Below the pieces are notes generated by a model, which saw only the letters and a program-made list of their open reading frames with translations, was not told the origin of the DNA and did no database searches. This document shows positions 25,480 to 37,349 of a stretch of 64,000 nt of DNA, one piece after another. The position numbers and the translations under genes were made by a program. Source of the stretch: Anagrus nilaparvatae (lineage: Eukaryota; Arthropoda; Insecta; Hymenoptera; Mymaridae); the NCBI GenBank assembly GCA_022575985.1, contig JAKSXM010000007.1, positions 56,202,501 to 56,266,500 on the forward strand, written 5' to 3'. Numbering within the stretch: the first letter of the stretch is position 1; every line of letters begins with the position of its first letter.

Positions 25480-25749
25480 CTAGTGTTCTTTTGCGTTTTT
25501 ATGATATTTCACTGATGCAAAATTTATGCAAAAGCTATGAAATTTATCGTGCGGATAACATTTAGAAGGTTTTTCACCTGTATGAAGCAAAAGTACAAGA
25601 ATAAACATGCCTTTAGAAATACCGGATTGGGACCAAAAACAATAGGTGTCATTAACTCGATAAAATAAACTCAGTTTTAAAAAATGAAAGCAATCCGTTT
25701 GATCGTTTTGGCTATATCGTGTCCGAAAGGTGTCGATTTTTGCATCCAT
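25480..25749 (-). CDS. 89-codon ORF with HTGEKP linker, Helitron copy 2
   Basis: It starts at ATG (MDAKIDTF) about 25 bp inside the element end and is the longer version of the copy 1 frame at 10599-10805. Residues about 56-64 read HTGEKPSKC, the canonical C2H2 inter-finger linker. The rest ends in KYHKNAKEH, a histidine pair spaced as in a zinc finger (H-x5-H), but the second cysteine of the usual C-x2-C is a histidine (CYPH). I infer a captured zinc-finger gene fragment rather than a working factor. At the DNA level, read on the minus strand, GTATGT and CATACAG lie 33 nt apart just before GGTGAAAAACC. That may be a trace of a splice junction, though 33 nt is too short for a normal intron. 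Confidence 0.35.
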   Translation of the reverse strand: MDAKIDTFRTRYSQNDQTDCFHFLKLSLFYRVNDTYCFWSQSGISKGMFILVLLLHTGEKPSKCYPHDKFHSFCINFASVKYHKNAKEH

Positions 25750-25778
25750 TAAGGTAGAGCTTCGCTCTATAATTATTT

Positions 25779-28700
25779 TTCTTCTAAAATTTAAGGAAAG
25801 GAGATAAGAACTGAATTACCATTTTTGAGGCAACATTTATTTCCGACATAATACGAATGTATATTTTAAGGTAAAATAACAAAATGTTGGGTCCTTGGAA
25901 AGAAAACTTTTGGAATTTCCTCGGTCAGTTCATTGCCTATTGGAGTTTTTCCTAAAATTCATATTTTTTTTTTATGGGAAGATCAGAGCCTCTCCCCGCT
26001 CCTTTTTGTGAGTGACAACCACCTAAGGACGTGTCGTGACCATTTTTATGCAAAGCATGCTGCATGCTTTGTATACAAACGCATTGTTCCTCTCAAAATG
26101 CATTTGATGTGGAGATGTAATGCGGGCTACTCAAATGAGCATGACCATATACCTGATAAAATAGCTATGCTTGATAGTAAGTTGAACATGAAAGTGTTGG
26201 TGAAAAACCCTACGTGGAGAAAAAACCATTGAAAATCGTGATATATGATAAGGATAGGATATTTGAAAGCAAAAATAGGTTTATGGAACGTAGCTGCAAA
26301 AAAGTGGCTGAAAGTAAGATTCAAATTAAGATGTTAAGTTGAATAGTTGTTCTTACTAATCCATCGAGACCGTGTGAAAAACAAAGTTATGTTTCCAAAA
26401 TTTTTATACGACCAAGGGCCTAAAAATAAAATATTAGCAAATTATACTTGCATAAAAAGTCCTTGGGCCGAGCGTACTTGACCAAAGAATCGTAATTGTA
26501 TTGACCCAATCCCTTGAACAACTTATATTCGGACACCTTTTGCCTTACATAAAAAAACTTACTTAATTTAGTAGTAAATTCTTGTAAATAATCTAAATTT
26601 AATTCTTTATGTACTTGTTCCAATCTTGTATACGATTTTGAATCCTTTGTAATTTACCATGATTTTATTTAACCATATTACTTCATATTATCAACGTATA
26701 CGATAATATAAAAAAATGTTAATGTTTTTAAGGGTACTTACCTTTCTAGGGGTAGGTAGTCGACTAATTTACAGTAACTTATTTTGTATTCATTTTTTAA
26801 ACTATATAAAATGAGAAAAGAAAAACAAAACGAACAAACAAAATTTCCTTCACTTTTATGTTATTATAATAAATGTAAAGAAAAAAGTTAAAACAAAAAA
26901 TATTATGCTTAATTATTTAGTTAAACAAAAAAGTTTTTATTTAAAAAAAAAAAGAGTAATATAAAAAAAACTTTATTTTTTAAAGTAATAACATAATATT
27001 TATTCTAGTGATAAATTTTAAAAGTACTTGTTTATCCATCTAAAGTTTTTAATAACTTTAAACTTTTATGAAAGATGTTTATACATTAGTTATATATGCA
27101 TCAGTAAAAAAAATGTATCTGTTTACTTTATTTTATAAGTATAATCAATAAAAGTTTATTTTTTTATAAAGTAAGTAAAAAAATTTATATAATTTACATA
27201 TTTAAATTTATCATTTCAAATTTATTAATTTATTATATTAAATGTAGTTCAGAAGCCATTTATGTTAGATGCATGCACTTTTTTTCCAAGTTTTGTGCAA
27301 GGATACTCATTTGTTATAGGTAAGATGCGTTGATTTCAAATTTTTAGGTTCTGACCCCAAGAAAAAGTATATTTTTCGGTGAATTTTGAAGGTTATTTTG
27401 TCATAATTTATAAGAAACATTTCTAATTGTCCTTAAAACGATAGATAAGCACGTAAAGTCAAAATTTCAAAAAATGCCTACAGTTTAAGTACAAAAGTAA
27501 CTATAAAAAACTTTTGAGGACTAAAAAGAAAAAACTTTAAGTCATCCCTTAATGAATATATTTTTTGAGTTGCTCAGCCATTTTGAAGTATATTGGTGCA
27601 TTATTTATTGCGCAATCTCTTCCCCTGATTTTAAAAACCTGCTTCGAGAAAGATCGCGCGTGCTAAACAGGATAAAAAAATACTTAGAGAGCGAATTTTG
27701 AAACAAAAATTTTTTTTATGTGTTTGTTAGGCATATATGAAATAAAGAAAAATCCGTAAAGGCACCCTTAACGGAATCGAAAATAAAACGCTTAAAATTT
27801 TAAGTTTCAAGTGTCTAAAGATATTTTATTGGATAAAAACTTAAAAATTGGACTTTGAATTCCCAGTAATTTAGATCTATTTTTTTTAATTGCTTATTCA
27901 ACAGCAACAGACATGCCTGTTTATAAAAACGTTTTTATGCTATATTTTTTCTCCTATTTTTTAACTGTCTCTAAGCAAAACTCTCTAAAAGCATATCACC
28001 GACAGGTAAAATTGAAAACCCTCTTAAGCAAATGAACATTTTCAATATCTTTTTTTGTCTTTAATACCAAACTCCGAGAATTTTCAACTCGTCTATTCAC
28101 AAATGATGATAGTTGTATGGGTAAAATATCTCTTTTTCAAATTGCGCTACACAATTATGTACATACAATGGTTACCAGACCAGTGCTATACTTTTAATAC
28201 TTATTGTTAACTACCGAAAATTATGTATTAATTTACTCAAGAATTTCCTCAAGATATTTTTGAAAGAGTGATCGTGGTCCTAAAGTAAATTTAACATGAT
28301 TAAAATTATTTTTTTGGTATCCATCGCAAGCAATACCATTTTATCTTAAAAAGAGATTTTATAAATTTAAAAACTGCAATAAAAATATTAAATAAAAATG
28401 TCATTTCATATTCTGTAAAGAAAAAAAAATGTGTATTGGTCATATATTTGTATATCTCAAGAGAATATATATATATATATTATATATATAACAGATGCTT
28501 CAGTTCTTATAATATATCTATATGCAAACTGGCAATAATCCAACTTTTGGTATTACGAAGTGTCACTCCCTGTCAAATTTTTTTTTTAAATTTTCAACCT
28601 TTTGACTTTCGATTTGTATATCCTTTTGACCTCTTTTATAAGTACAGATATAAGCTCTTGATACATCTTTTCCACATAAACATTTAATATATATGTTTAA

Positions 28701-29795
28701 TTTTTAAAAATTCCATTTATTACGCTATTTATTCAAAAATAAAAAAATTAAAATATTCACAAACATAAAATTTTCAGTTAACTATTTAATTCCAAGCGGA
28801 TATTGCATAACATAATATATTTATATTAGATAATAATTTATATAAATAAATAAACAACAACAAATGGAATAATTATTGATTGGTTATTGATGTTTAAATT
28901 ACAAAGTATATAATACATGTTTTCTAATTACTTTTTAGCTTTATAGGTATATGTATATAGTTAAAAACTTATATGTACTTCCGTATCCTGAAGCAAATAT
29001 TTAATAGCTTTCTAAACTATTATTACCGTAAGGGTTATACTATTAACTTTATTTTGACACTGATGGTAAAGAAGATTAATACGCTTGTTTATTAACATTT
29101 AAATAAGATTAATGACTTAATATTTTTCTTACTTTTTATTTTTTTTATTTTTTAATTTTGTTATTTTTAATAGATTTGTTAGTTCCGTTAAATATTATTA
29201 CATAATATTATGTTAATTAAAATATCAATATTGTTTTCGAGATATTGAAAAATTATCTATTTACTTTTTTCAAAAATAGGCCGTTTATTTAAAGTTATTA
29301 TGGTGAGTTTTTTACAACAAATAAGTAAAAATTTTGAAATTAATGTAATACATTTATAAATGTTGCTATTTTTTCAACAATTTTTCATTTGGGGGGGGGT
29401 ATGCTCCTCTTGGTCTTCCCTCTAGATACGTGCCTATAAATGTTTAGTCAAAACACGCCTATACTTTATTACGTTTTGCCCAATACGTTGTATAATGATG
29501 ATCTTAGTCTAATGAATACAAACCCTTATATAAGTTAGAAACTTGATACCAGTTTTTGATTTTGAGCAGTAGAATTCCTGGAATTATTGAATAAACTCCC
29601 TGTAGAAATATAATAGAGATATTTATTTTAAAAGCATTATGTAATAGACCTAATTTCAAGCCCTACGTATCGTAGATTCTTTTGATGTAATATAATATAA
29701 TATAATAATAATATATAATAATAATATATATATAATAATACATCGATAAAATTTTTCACCTAATATTTATAGTTTTTGGATTACTAATATGTTAT
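25779..29795. other. Noncoding stretch with two possible coding relics
   Basis: Two frames are less A/T-biased than their surroundings. The plus-strand frame 25933-26232 contains CRDHFYAKHAACFVYKRIV and, after a stop and shift, DKDRIFESKNRFMERSCKKV to about 26335. The minus-strand frame 26420-26640 contains KLFKGLGQYNYDSLVKYA. I recognise neither; both may be decayed transposon or gene pieces. A 9-bp-arm palindrome, CAAAGCATG/CATGCTTTG, lies near 26050-26071. From 26640 to 29795 I see only A/T-rich DNA with TA and ATA microsatellites (28465-28490, 29690-29745). Confidence 0.35.
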
Positions 29796-29804
29796 TTGGA
29801 TTAT

Positions 29805-30215
29805 TCATAATTCTTTTCAGTGAACATTATAAAAACTTATAAATGGTTTGTGTGAACACAACAAAAATGCATGGAACATGCTTACTTACAGCTGAGGACT
29901 AGGTATAATCCATAAATGTTACGCAACGTTACAATGAAATTCGCTATTTTTATCATTTGTAATGGTCAGCATTACTAAATAGATGTTAAGTTTCTAAGCC
30001 CAAACTGTTCTGAGTACTTAAATCGAAAATACTTGAAAGTCCCTAAATTTGAATTATTTTAAGTCCCTAAATCGAAATTATAAGTCCCATTTGACCCCCC
30101 CCCCTTTAAACCGGACCAATTTAACTACCCCTCTCCTAAATCGGACACTTTTGACCCTCCTCCCTTGATTTTGAGTTTTCCAGGGTACCCCTCACTATAA
30201 ACGTGTTCCATGTTA
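29805..30215 (-). repeat. Dispersed repeat X, copy 2 (inverted)
   Basis: The reverse complement of 5893-6185 aligns in order: AAACTTATAAATGGTTTGTG, ACTTACAGCTGAGGA, AAATGTTACGCAACGTTACAA, AAGTCCCATTTGACCCC, CCAGGGTACCCCTCACTATA and GTTCCATG. An added stretch repeats the AAGTCCCTAAAT and CCGGACC segments, so the G/C-rich part is internally duplicated here. No ORF is present. Confidence 0.65.
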
Positions 30216-30538
30216 AAAAACAAGAAACACTAAAAGTGGTTAAAAGCTGTTTATTATAGATAAGGATGTCAATTCAAGCATTAACGAGGGTATGATATTC
30301 ATATTCAATGACACAAGGAACATCATTAATGCTTAGTAAATTTTATAGACATATCGTATGTTCAAGTAGAAAGTATTTCACCAGAGCAAAATTTTTTTTT
30401 TCAATATTTTTTCTGAATAAGTAATTTTTGGACTTGAATTTACGTTTTACCGAAATTTTTGGAAAATATTAATTTTTTTCAAAAAAAACAAGGTTTGAAA
30501 ATTGTTTTTTTTTTTGAAAACTGTTTTTAAAAAGGTAT

Positions 30539-30880
30539 TTAAGGAGGTAATTACTTCCTCCTACAAATTTAAGTCACCCAGGTGACCAAAATAAATCCAG
30601 GCCAAATTTTACCCACGTTTTTAGATCATCATAACAAATCAATCAAATTATCAAATATGGCCCTATGCCAACCTGTCCCAAGGAGTGAAACAAAAGGTAT
30701 TTTAGCCCAGTAAATTTAATTTTTGGCACAGTTATTGCGTTAAAATACCCCCTTCGGGAAGGTTGGCGTTGGTCATATTTTAAATATGCATTAGTTATAG
30801 CGAAATGAAAAAGTATGTAAAATTAGACCTGGTTTCATTTGGGTCACCTGGGTGACTTAAATTTGGGGAGGGGGGTGCTG
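30539..30880. repeat. Foldback with AAGTCACCCAGGTGACC arms
   Basis: The left arm has TTTAAGTCACCCAGGTGACC then AAATCCAGGCC. The right arm has AGACCTGGTTTCATTTGGGT, then CACCTGGGTGACTTAAATTT. The core of each arm, TCACCCAGGTGA, is itself nearly palindromic. A second, partial right arm follows at about 31035-31140, with the same TTTAGACTGGTTTCA and GAGGACAACGGAGTATAGG landmarks. The structure looks like a TIR element with a tandemly duplicated end. Confidence 0.65.
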
Positions 30881-31149
30881 TATCTCTCTAAGGACAATGG
30901 AGCATAGGTTCAACTTCGGGTACTGTAACAAAAACCTTTGTAGAGTAATGTGTAAAAGTTTACTAAAATACGACCCTATTACGGGGTTTAGAACAACTTC
31001 TCCGGAATATCACTTTCGCTGTAGGTCTATGATAATAATAAAAATCTAAAATTTAGACTGGTTTCAATTTGGTCTTCTGCATGAGCTAAACTTTTGGGAC
31101 AGTGTACCCCCCCCCCCTGAGGACAACGGAGTATAGGCTTATGTTATTA

Positions 31150-34100
31150 TCAGAATTCATCGTAGAATAAAGTTTAAAAGTTAAGAGTGGTTTTAAGAGT
31201 TACCCAGGTGACTTTCCGAAACCAGAGCAGGTTTTTCCGATTGTACAATGGATCCTTGGCCAAAGGTCTAAAAATTAGTTATCTTGGTGGCAAATAATGA
31301 ATTTGAAGCAGTCCAAATTTTTAATATATTCACAATATTATTTTATTGCACTTTCAAACATCTCAATAATTAAATTAAATTTAGAAAAAAATTCTATACC
31401 ACCATGTAACCTATTTAATAATTCAAAAAATAATTATAGTTTTAAATAGATTGCGGAAAATATTTACAATGCTTTATTTGAAAAAATAATTATTCATTAA
31501 ATTTTGTATTGTATTTATTAATAACGTAGACTTTCGTATATTATTAAAAATCAATAAATTTATAATTAAAAAATAAACTTTATAACTACAAACGCAAATT
31601 TATATTAATTAAAAACGAATTATAATATTAAATATAAAAGTATATAATTAATATTCATAAAAAAATATTTTTAAAATAATAAAAAGAAAAAAGTATAATT
31701 AAAATTACGATGATCAGAGAATAAATTATAAATTATATATATATAAATAATAATAATAATAATAACAATAATAATTTCTGAGCATCATTTATAACTTTTT
31801 AATATTATTAGATGGTTATAATGGAAATTATAAAGTATGTAGAAGAGAACAAATAACAGCTTGTTTCACATGCAAATCGTACAAAAGCTTCTCTAGGGAT
31901 CGTATTTCGAAAATTGGACATCATGAATGTTAGTTTTTGAAAGAGAGATAGAGAAATAGGTACTTGAAAATTTTCCTATCTATATATAATTTATTTTATA
32001 TATCTGTATTAATCGGTATAATAGAATAACTAGATATTACATATAAAGTTCGTGACAATAATTTTAGCCAAAATATAAGAACATATGTATAGACTCTGCA
32101 ATGCAGACATATCGAAATATTCTCGTGTTGACATTATTTGCTATTTTCCGTATGAATGTAAGCGCATAATCGATCGTTAACATTTGTATTTTCAACATTG
32201 TTTGGATTTCTGTGGTCGTTTTGGGTGTTGGGATTCTATGCATTACACACACATATCTAAATAATCTGCATAATACATAAAATTTTCTTTTAATTAATTA
32301 CACCCTTGATTATTATTTAATAAAACAAAAAAAAAAAATACGTTATATTCTTGATTAGTAACGTATTAAGAGACACTTGGGAAGCTTTTAACTTTATACT
32401 TCAAATATCGTTTGGGATTCATAGAAAAGATCACTAACTGTAACGACATAAAGCTAATCACATTAATTATCTCGCGAGCTCTTTCCGTCAGCTTTATGTA
32501 CTGTTTATATATATAGAAACATTCCCCAGAGCAACTCATCGTATTATTTCGTTAAATTGCTGTTGGGATATCAGCTAATCTCGTTAACTAACAAATTGAA
32601 ATATCGAGCAAATAATGACTTCATTCACAATGTTGAATACCGAATTATATTTTCTTTTTTTTTTAAATTACTTTGCCTGTGTATTTCATTATTATTATTA
32701 TTATTATTATTTAATATAGTGAGAGAGAATTTTCTTTTACTTTTTATTATATACTTATAATTTTTTCTCAAGGTTTATTCGATTACGCGAAACAAACGAT
32801 TGTTCTTTTGTTCAATCTTTTTACTTTTTTTTTTTCGTTTTCATCTTCTTGAGCTTTATGAAACAAGAAAATTTTTAATAAAATGTATTATATTTACATT
32901 CCGTAGACGTATTTATAAATTATAATCGTATGATATAAAAAAATTTGGAATGTTTGGATATTTTTATTTATAACGTGTATTTTCATATTTGTAATGAATA
33001 AGAAACAAAAAAATGACTGAAGATTTCAAAATTTAATGATTTTAACAATAAATTATTTTAACTAAACAAATATTTTGTAAAATAGTTTATCCTAAATAAA
33101 AATAAAAGCTGTAAGAATTTAGCAAAAATTCAAAATTGAATAAATTGAAAATAAGGTTAGTGTAAAAAAGATGTGACTTTATTCGCTGATATTTCTAAAT
33201 TTTACACGGCTATCGAACATATGTTCTATACCATTTGAATCAGGGGATTTCACTTTATTCAGCCATTTATAATTTTACTAGCTATTTATAATTTTACACT
33301 AAAGAGCCTCCTTAATATTTTTAGAAACAAATTCTACTGCATTTAGTACATTTCAAAAGCATAGATGGCACTTTCTCTCATAACAGAAAGCGAATTTTGT
33401 TTAGTTATATAAGCAAAAAAAATCAAAAGCAATTTATTTTAAATGAAATCTATACTAAATATTAACTTCAAATTATAGGCACTGTTACTTTTATTTTTGG
33501 TTATGAATTTATTTTAAAAAAAGTATTAATGTAATAAATTTTCTGCAAAATAATGCTTTGTTTAATTTTATTATGCTTTGAAAAATAATGTTTGCCATCA
33601 TGTATAAATTTTATAAACGCATACAATTTGTTTGACATATTATATTATTTCCTAAAAAAATTAATTTTAATTGTGATAAATTAATAATCGATTTTCCTTG
33701 TTTAATCGTGCAACGAAATGTTTTTTGAAACTTTTTTATGTCACCACTGTTTTTAGTCCTTAGCATATTTCGAAACTGATATATTTACCATATTTGCTTA
33801 TAATTTTTCAATAAAGGAGTCTATGCTTTTTGTAATTATTTATCAGAAAATGAAAACAAAAGTTTAAAATGTTTTCTCAATTAAAAAAATCTAAAAAAAG
33901 AAAAAAGTAAAATTGCTTATCAAAATTAGAAAATTTAATTTAATCGACGCAGAATTTAATTACGGAGTGGATGAAATAAAATTCTAATTTTTAAATTAAC
34001 AACAAAATTAATTATTTCAAAAAAACTAATGTCGGTAACTGTTCTACCTTACCAACCCGTTGATGCCAAATATCGATTTATATTATACAGCACATAAATC

Positions 34101-34460
34101 AAATTTAAAACAAACAATGAAAAAATTTTAAGTTATAATATTTGATGAGATATAAATTATCAGACTAAACTTACTTAACTTATTTTAATTATTATAAAAA
34201 AATTCAATTTATAAGATTGACAACATATTAAAATAGCCCATAAAATATAAAATAAGAATTTTCATTAAAATTTTTTAGTATCTTTTTTCTTAATGTATTA
34301 TTTATGTTAGATAATACTATAAATTTTCGAAGTAGCTAAAAGTTAAACAGTTCATTCTTAAAACCACTTGAGTATTAAATTTTATAATTCTCTAGGGTTA
34401 TTATTTTAATAAAATTTTAGAAATATACCTATGTATTATTTTCAAAGTTTCTTTCTTTAT
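31150..34460. other. Noncoding stretch, nothing recognised
   Basis: I find no gene or clear repeat. There is a TAA microsatellite at about 31746-31773 and a TTA run at about 32690-32713. The part 31830-32560 is less repetitive and slightly richer in G/C (TTCACATGCAAATCGTAC, CTCGCGAGCTCTTTCCGTC). It may be intronic or regulatory, with no direct support. Confidence 0.5.
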
Positions 34461-34967
34461 AGGTTGGTATATTAAAAAAAACTTATAACTGGTTTATGTG
34501 TTAACAACCAAAGAGCATAGAAGAGAATGGAACATTTTCAGTTACAACAGTTTTAACTTATACTTTCTAATTATTTGAAGTTCTATGACAACGGAAAAAA
34601 ATTTTTTGCGCGAACCAGAAATGAGAACTATGTATTCCTATGTTTTTTGGGATGCTAAAGCCAAATATGACCTTAGAAAATTTCTAAACATCTAGGATTT
34701 CCTCTAACCACCCCCTATGAAGGGTGAGATGGGGTAAGATGGGGTGGAAGTTGACTTTCGATGAAAAATTGATATGCATATCGATTCTTATGTTTTATGG
34801 GGTGCTGAAACCGAATATGATCTTAAAAAATTCCAAACATCCACAATTTCACTCTGGCTTTCCCCTATGAGGGGTGGAATGGGGTAAAAATTTACTCTCA
34901 TACATATCCAGATGTTCTATCTTTTACTCCTTCAATATTTAATGATTTTTCAGCTTCCACGGTTCAA

Positions 34968-37349
34968 ATGGATGTTATTGAAAATTCTGTTTCAGATGAA
35001 GAATATGTCTCTAATCATTCATATCCAGATGAAAATCACATGGACATTAATGAATCATCGAAAAATGAAGGCATGAGTATGGATGAACGTAGTGACGATG
35101 CAGATTCTGATAGCGATGAAGCTTCTCTGTCACGAGGTAATCAACCAGTGTAACTGTGGGACCAGAAGAAACTAAACGTCACAACAAGAATTTTGAGATT
35201 ACCAAAAAGTATGGCTGAGTATCTTGCTTCAGAACACGATGGGCATTTATTTTGAAGATACTCGTATTACTGTATTTCAAGACCTAGAGAAAGAGTTCCG
35301 TCCATTTTTCAAAAAGGATGATTCTCTTGTTTATTGTACAGATGTTAATGGTCTCATCAATAGTTTTGAACCAAACATCTACAAGAGTGAAGAATGGAGA
35401 CTATTTATTGATTCCTCTACCAGCAGCTTAAAGGCAGTCTTATTACACAAAACGAATGAATTAGCCTCAATACCAATAGCCTTCACAAAAACCATAACAG
35501 AAGACTACGAATCACTGAAGATAGTGATTGAAAAAATCAAATATAACGTCCATCAGTGGAAAGTTTGTGGAGATCTAAAGGTATTGGGCATATTGTTGGG
35601 ACTACAGAAAAGAAACACGAAACATCCCTGGTTTTTGTGTCTATGGAAAAGTCGAGCTCGTGAAAAACTCGCTCGCGAAATGGCCTGCAAGAAAAACTCT
35701 TGCTCCTAGTTTGCCAAATATTCTTTATGAACCTCTTGTACCACATGATAAAGTCCTCCTCCCTGCACTACACATAAAGCTCGGATTAATGACGCAATAC
35801 GTAAAAGCACTAAATAAAGAAGGGTCTGCATTTAAGTACATTCAAAATAAGTTCCCTAAAAAATCAGAATCCAAACTAAAGAAGGGAATCTTTGATAGAA
35901 CACAAATTCGAAAACTTATGCGAGACCCGGAATTCGTCAAATCAATGACACACTGGCAGAGCGCTGATACGCCTCTTTAGTGTGTGCCATTCACTAAACT
36001 TTTAATGCATTAAACGTATTAAAATAATGCCTAAAAGTTACAATTCGGTCATGTGAGGCTATATTTAAAAATATAACTGCACAGACGAATATTTTTAATA
36101 ATTATGATTGTTGTTAATAAATATAACAATTAATATAATGGAAATTAAAATGAATGCACGAATTTATTAGTAAATATATACAAAACTTAATTAATCCTAA
36201 GATAATGCTGTAGAAATCATATACAAATTAATAATTTAACTTATTGCTATAGCGGCCTAACGCAAATTAAATAAATATTCGAAAAAATATTATTTATTTT
36301 ATTATTTTAAAAAAAAATTTTTAACATATAATGATTTACTCGCCATCAAAGGATTTCATTGCCAAAAAAATTATTGCAAAATTAGCTAGAAATTTAATTG
36401 TTTAAAATAATTTTTAAATAATTTAAACAATAGATAATTTTTCATAATATAATAAAATGAACTTTTGAGCAGTTTTAACCATTTTAAAGCTGATATTAGA
36501 TGTTTAAAACTTGATTTTGCTTAATTTTTTGGAAAATTTTGCAATAATTTATTAATAACAATCATTATGTTAAACTTTTTTTAATAATTATTTTTTTTAA
36601 ATAATTAAAATATATATTTTGCGTATATTTATTTATAATTTATGCGTTAGGCCGCTAACAATAAGTTAAATTAGTAATTCCTACAGTATTATCTTAGGAT
36701 TAATTAATTTTGTATATATTTACTAATAAATTCGTGCATTCATTTTAATTTCAATTATATTAATTGTTATATTTATTAACAACAATCATAATTATTAAAA
36801 GTATTCGTCTGTGCAGTTATAATTTTAAATATAGGCTCACGTGACCGAATTGTAACTTTTAGGCATTATTTTAATGTGTTTAATGCATTAAAAGTTTAGT
36901 GAATGGCGCACACTAAAGAGGCGCGTCATTCGTATCAGAGCTCTGCCGGTGCAGCTCTGGAGAAGAATGCCTGGTCGAGCTTCAAGATTGTGGTCTAAAA
37001 CTTCCTGGTGAATAACAAAAGTGTAGATTACAAGGATAAAATTAAAGAAATGCTGAATAACAACCAGAAGCTCGGATGTTTAATGAGCTTAAAACTACAC
37101 TTCCTTGAGTCGCATATTGATTATTCCCCGGAAAATTTAGGCAACTACAGCGAAGAACAGGGAGAGAGATTCCAGCAGGATATTAAACTGATGGAAAAGC
37201 GCTATCAAGGTAGATGGGACGTGAATATGTTGGCTGACTATTGTTAGAATTTGAAAAGAGATTTACCAGAGGAGAAAAGGGGACAGAAAAGGAGTATTCT
37301 AACAAGATCATTTAGCGATAAGAGAGCCCGCTACCATAGCAGGCAATAA
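34968..37349 (+). pseudogene. Decayed arthropod multicopy ORF of unknown function, interrupted by a foldback
   Basis: Three pieces can be read. 34968-35153 starts MDVIENSVSDEEYVS and is acidic and serine-rich. 35224-35709 carries EEWRLFIDSSTSSLKAVLLH and HPWFLCLWKSRARE. 35660-35950 carries LLPALHIKLGLMTQYVKAL and IRKLMRDPEF. After the insertion, 36951-37349 carries ALEKNAWSSF, GCLMSLKLHFLESHIDYSPE and GERFQQDIKLMEKRYQGRW. I recognise this from experience as a widely repeated uncharacterised protein family in arthropod genomes, with no enzyme motif I can name. Breaks are a stop after GNQPV, frameshifts near 35160-35225 and 35655-35700, in-frame stops after FKIVV and ADYC, and the 1-kb insertion. 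Its place inside TIRs suggests a transposon ORF or cargo. The role is unknown. Confidence 0.6.
35951..36951. mobile_element. 1,001-bp foldback with ~315-bp TIRs inserted in the ORF
   Basis: The termini are CACTGGCAGAG at the left and CTCTGCCGGTG at the right. The arms match over more than 300 bp, through CCTCTTTAGTGTGYGCCATTC, TTACAATTCGGTCAYGTGAG and GCGGCCTAACGCA near 36250/36650. The right arm has an 8-bp insertion (CGTCATTC) near 36923. Removing the element and one copy of the flanking CA restores the host reading frame (M-T-A-L-E-K). That supports a 2-bp CA target duplication and this exact boundary. CACTG ends with a short TSD resemble CACTA/EnSpm-type elements, but the assignment is tentative. 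It encodes nothing. Confidence 0.8.

Larger units (their letters stand above)
22782..25778 (-). mobile_element. Helitron/Helentron-like element, copy 2
   Basis: The terminus is identical to copy 1: CTAG at 22782-22785 (read on the minus strand, followed by a host T), a perfect hairpin CCGTC/GACGG at 22789-22801, and the subterminal repeat TAGAGCGAAGCT at 22803-22814. Similarity to copy 1 runs about 112 bp inward, to about 22896, then stops. At the other end 25103-25778 is near-identical to 10163-10834. Between these blocks the contents are unrelated to copy 1: a spaced inverted repeat (about 22990-23570) and a 1-kb foldback (23915-24905). No Rep/helicase is encoded. Confidence 0.6.

Noticed and set aside
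35537..35746. Minus-strand 69-codon frame
   Set aside because: It is antisense to the decayed multicopy ORF, whose plus-strand frame has conserved protein features.
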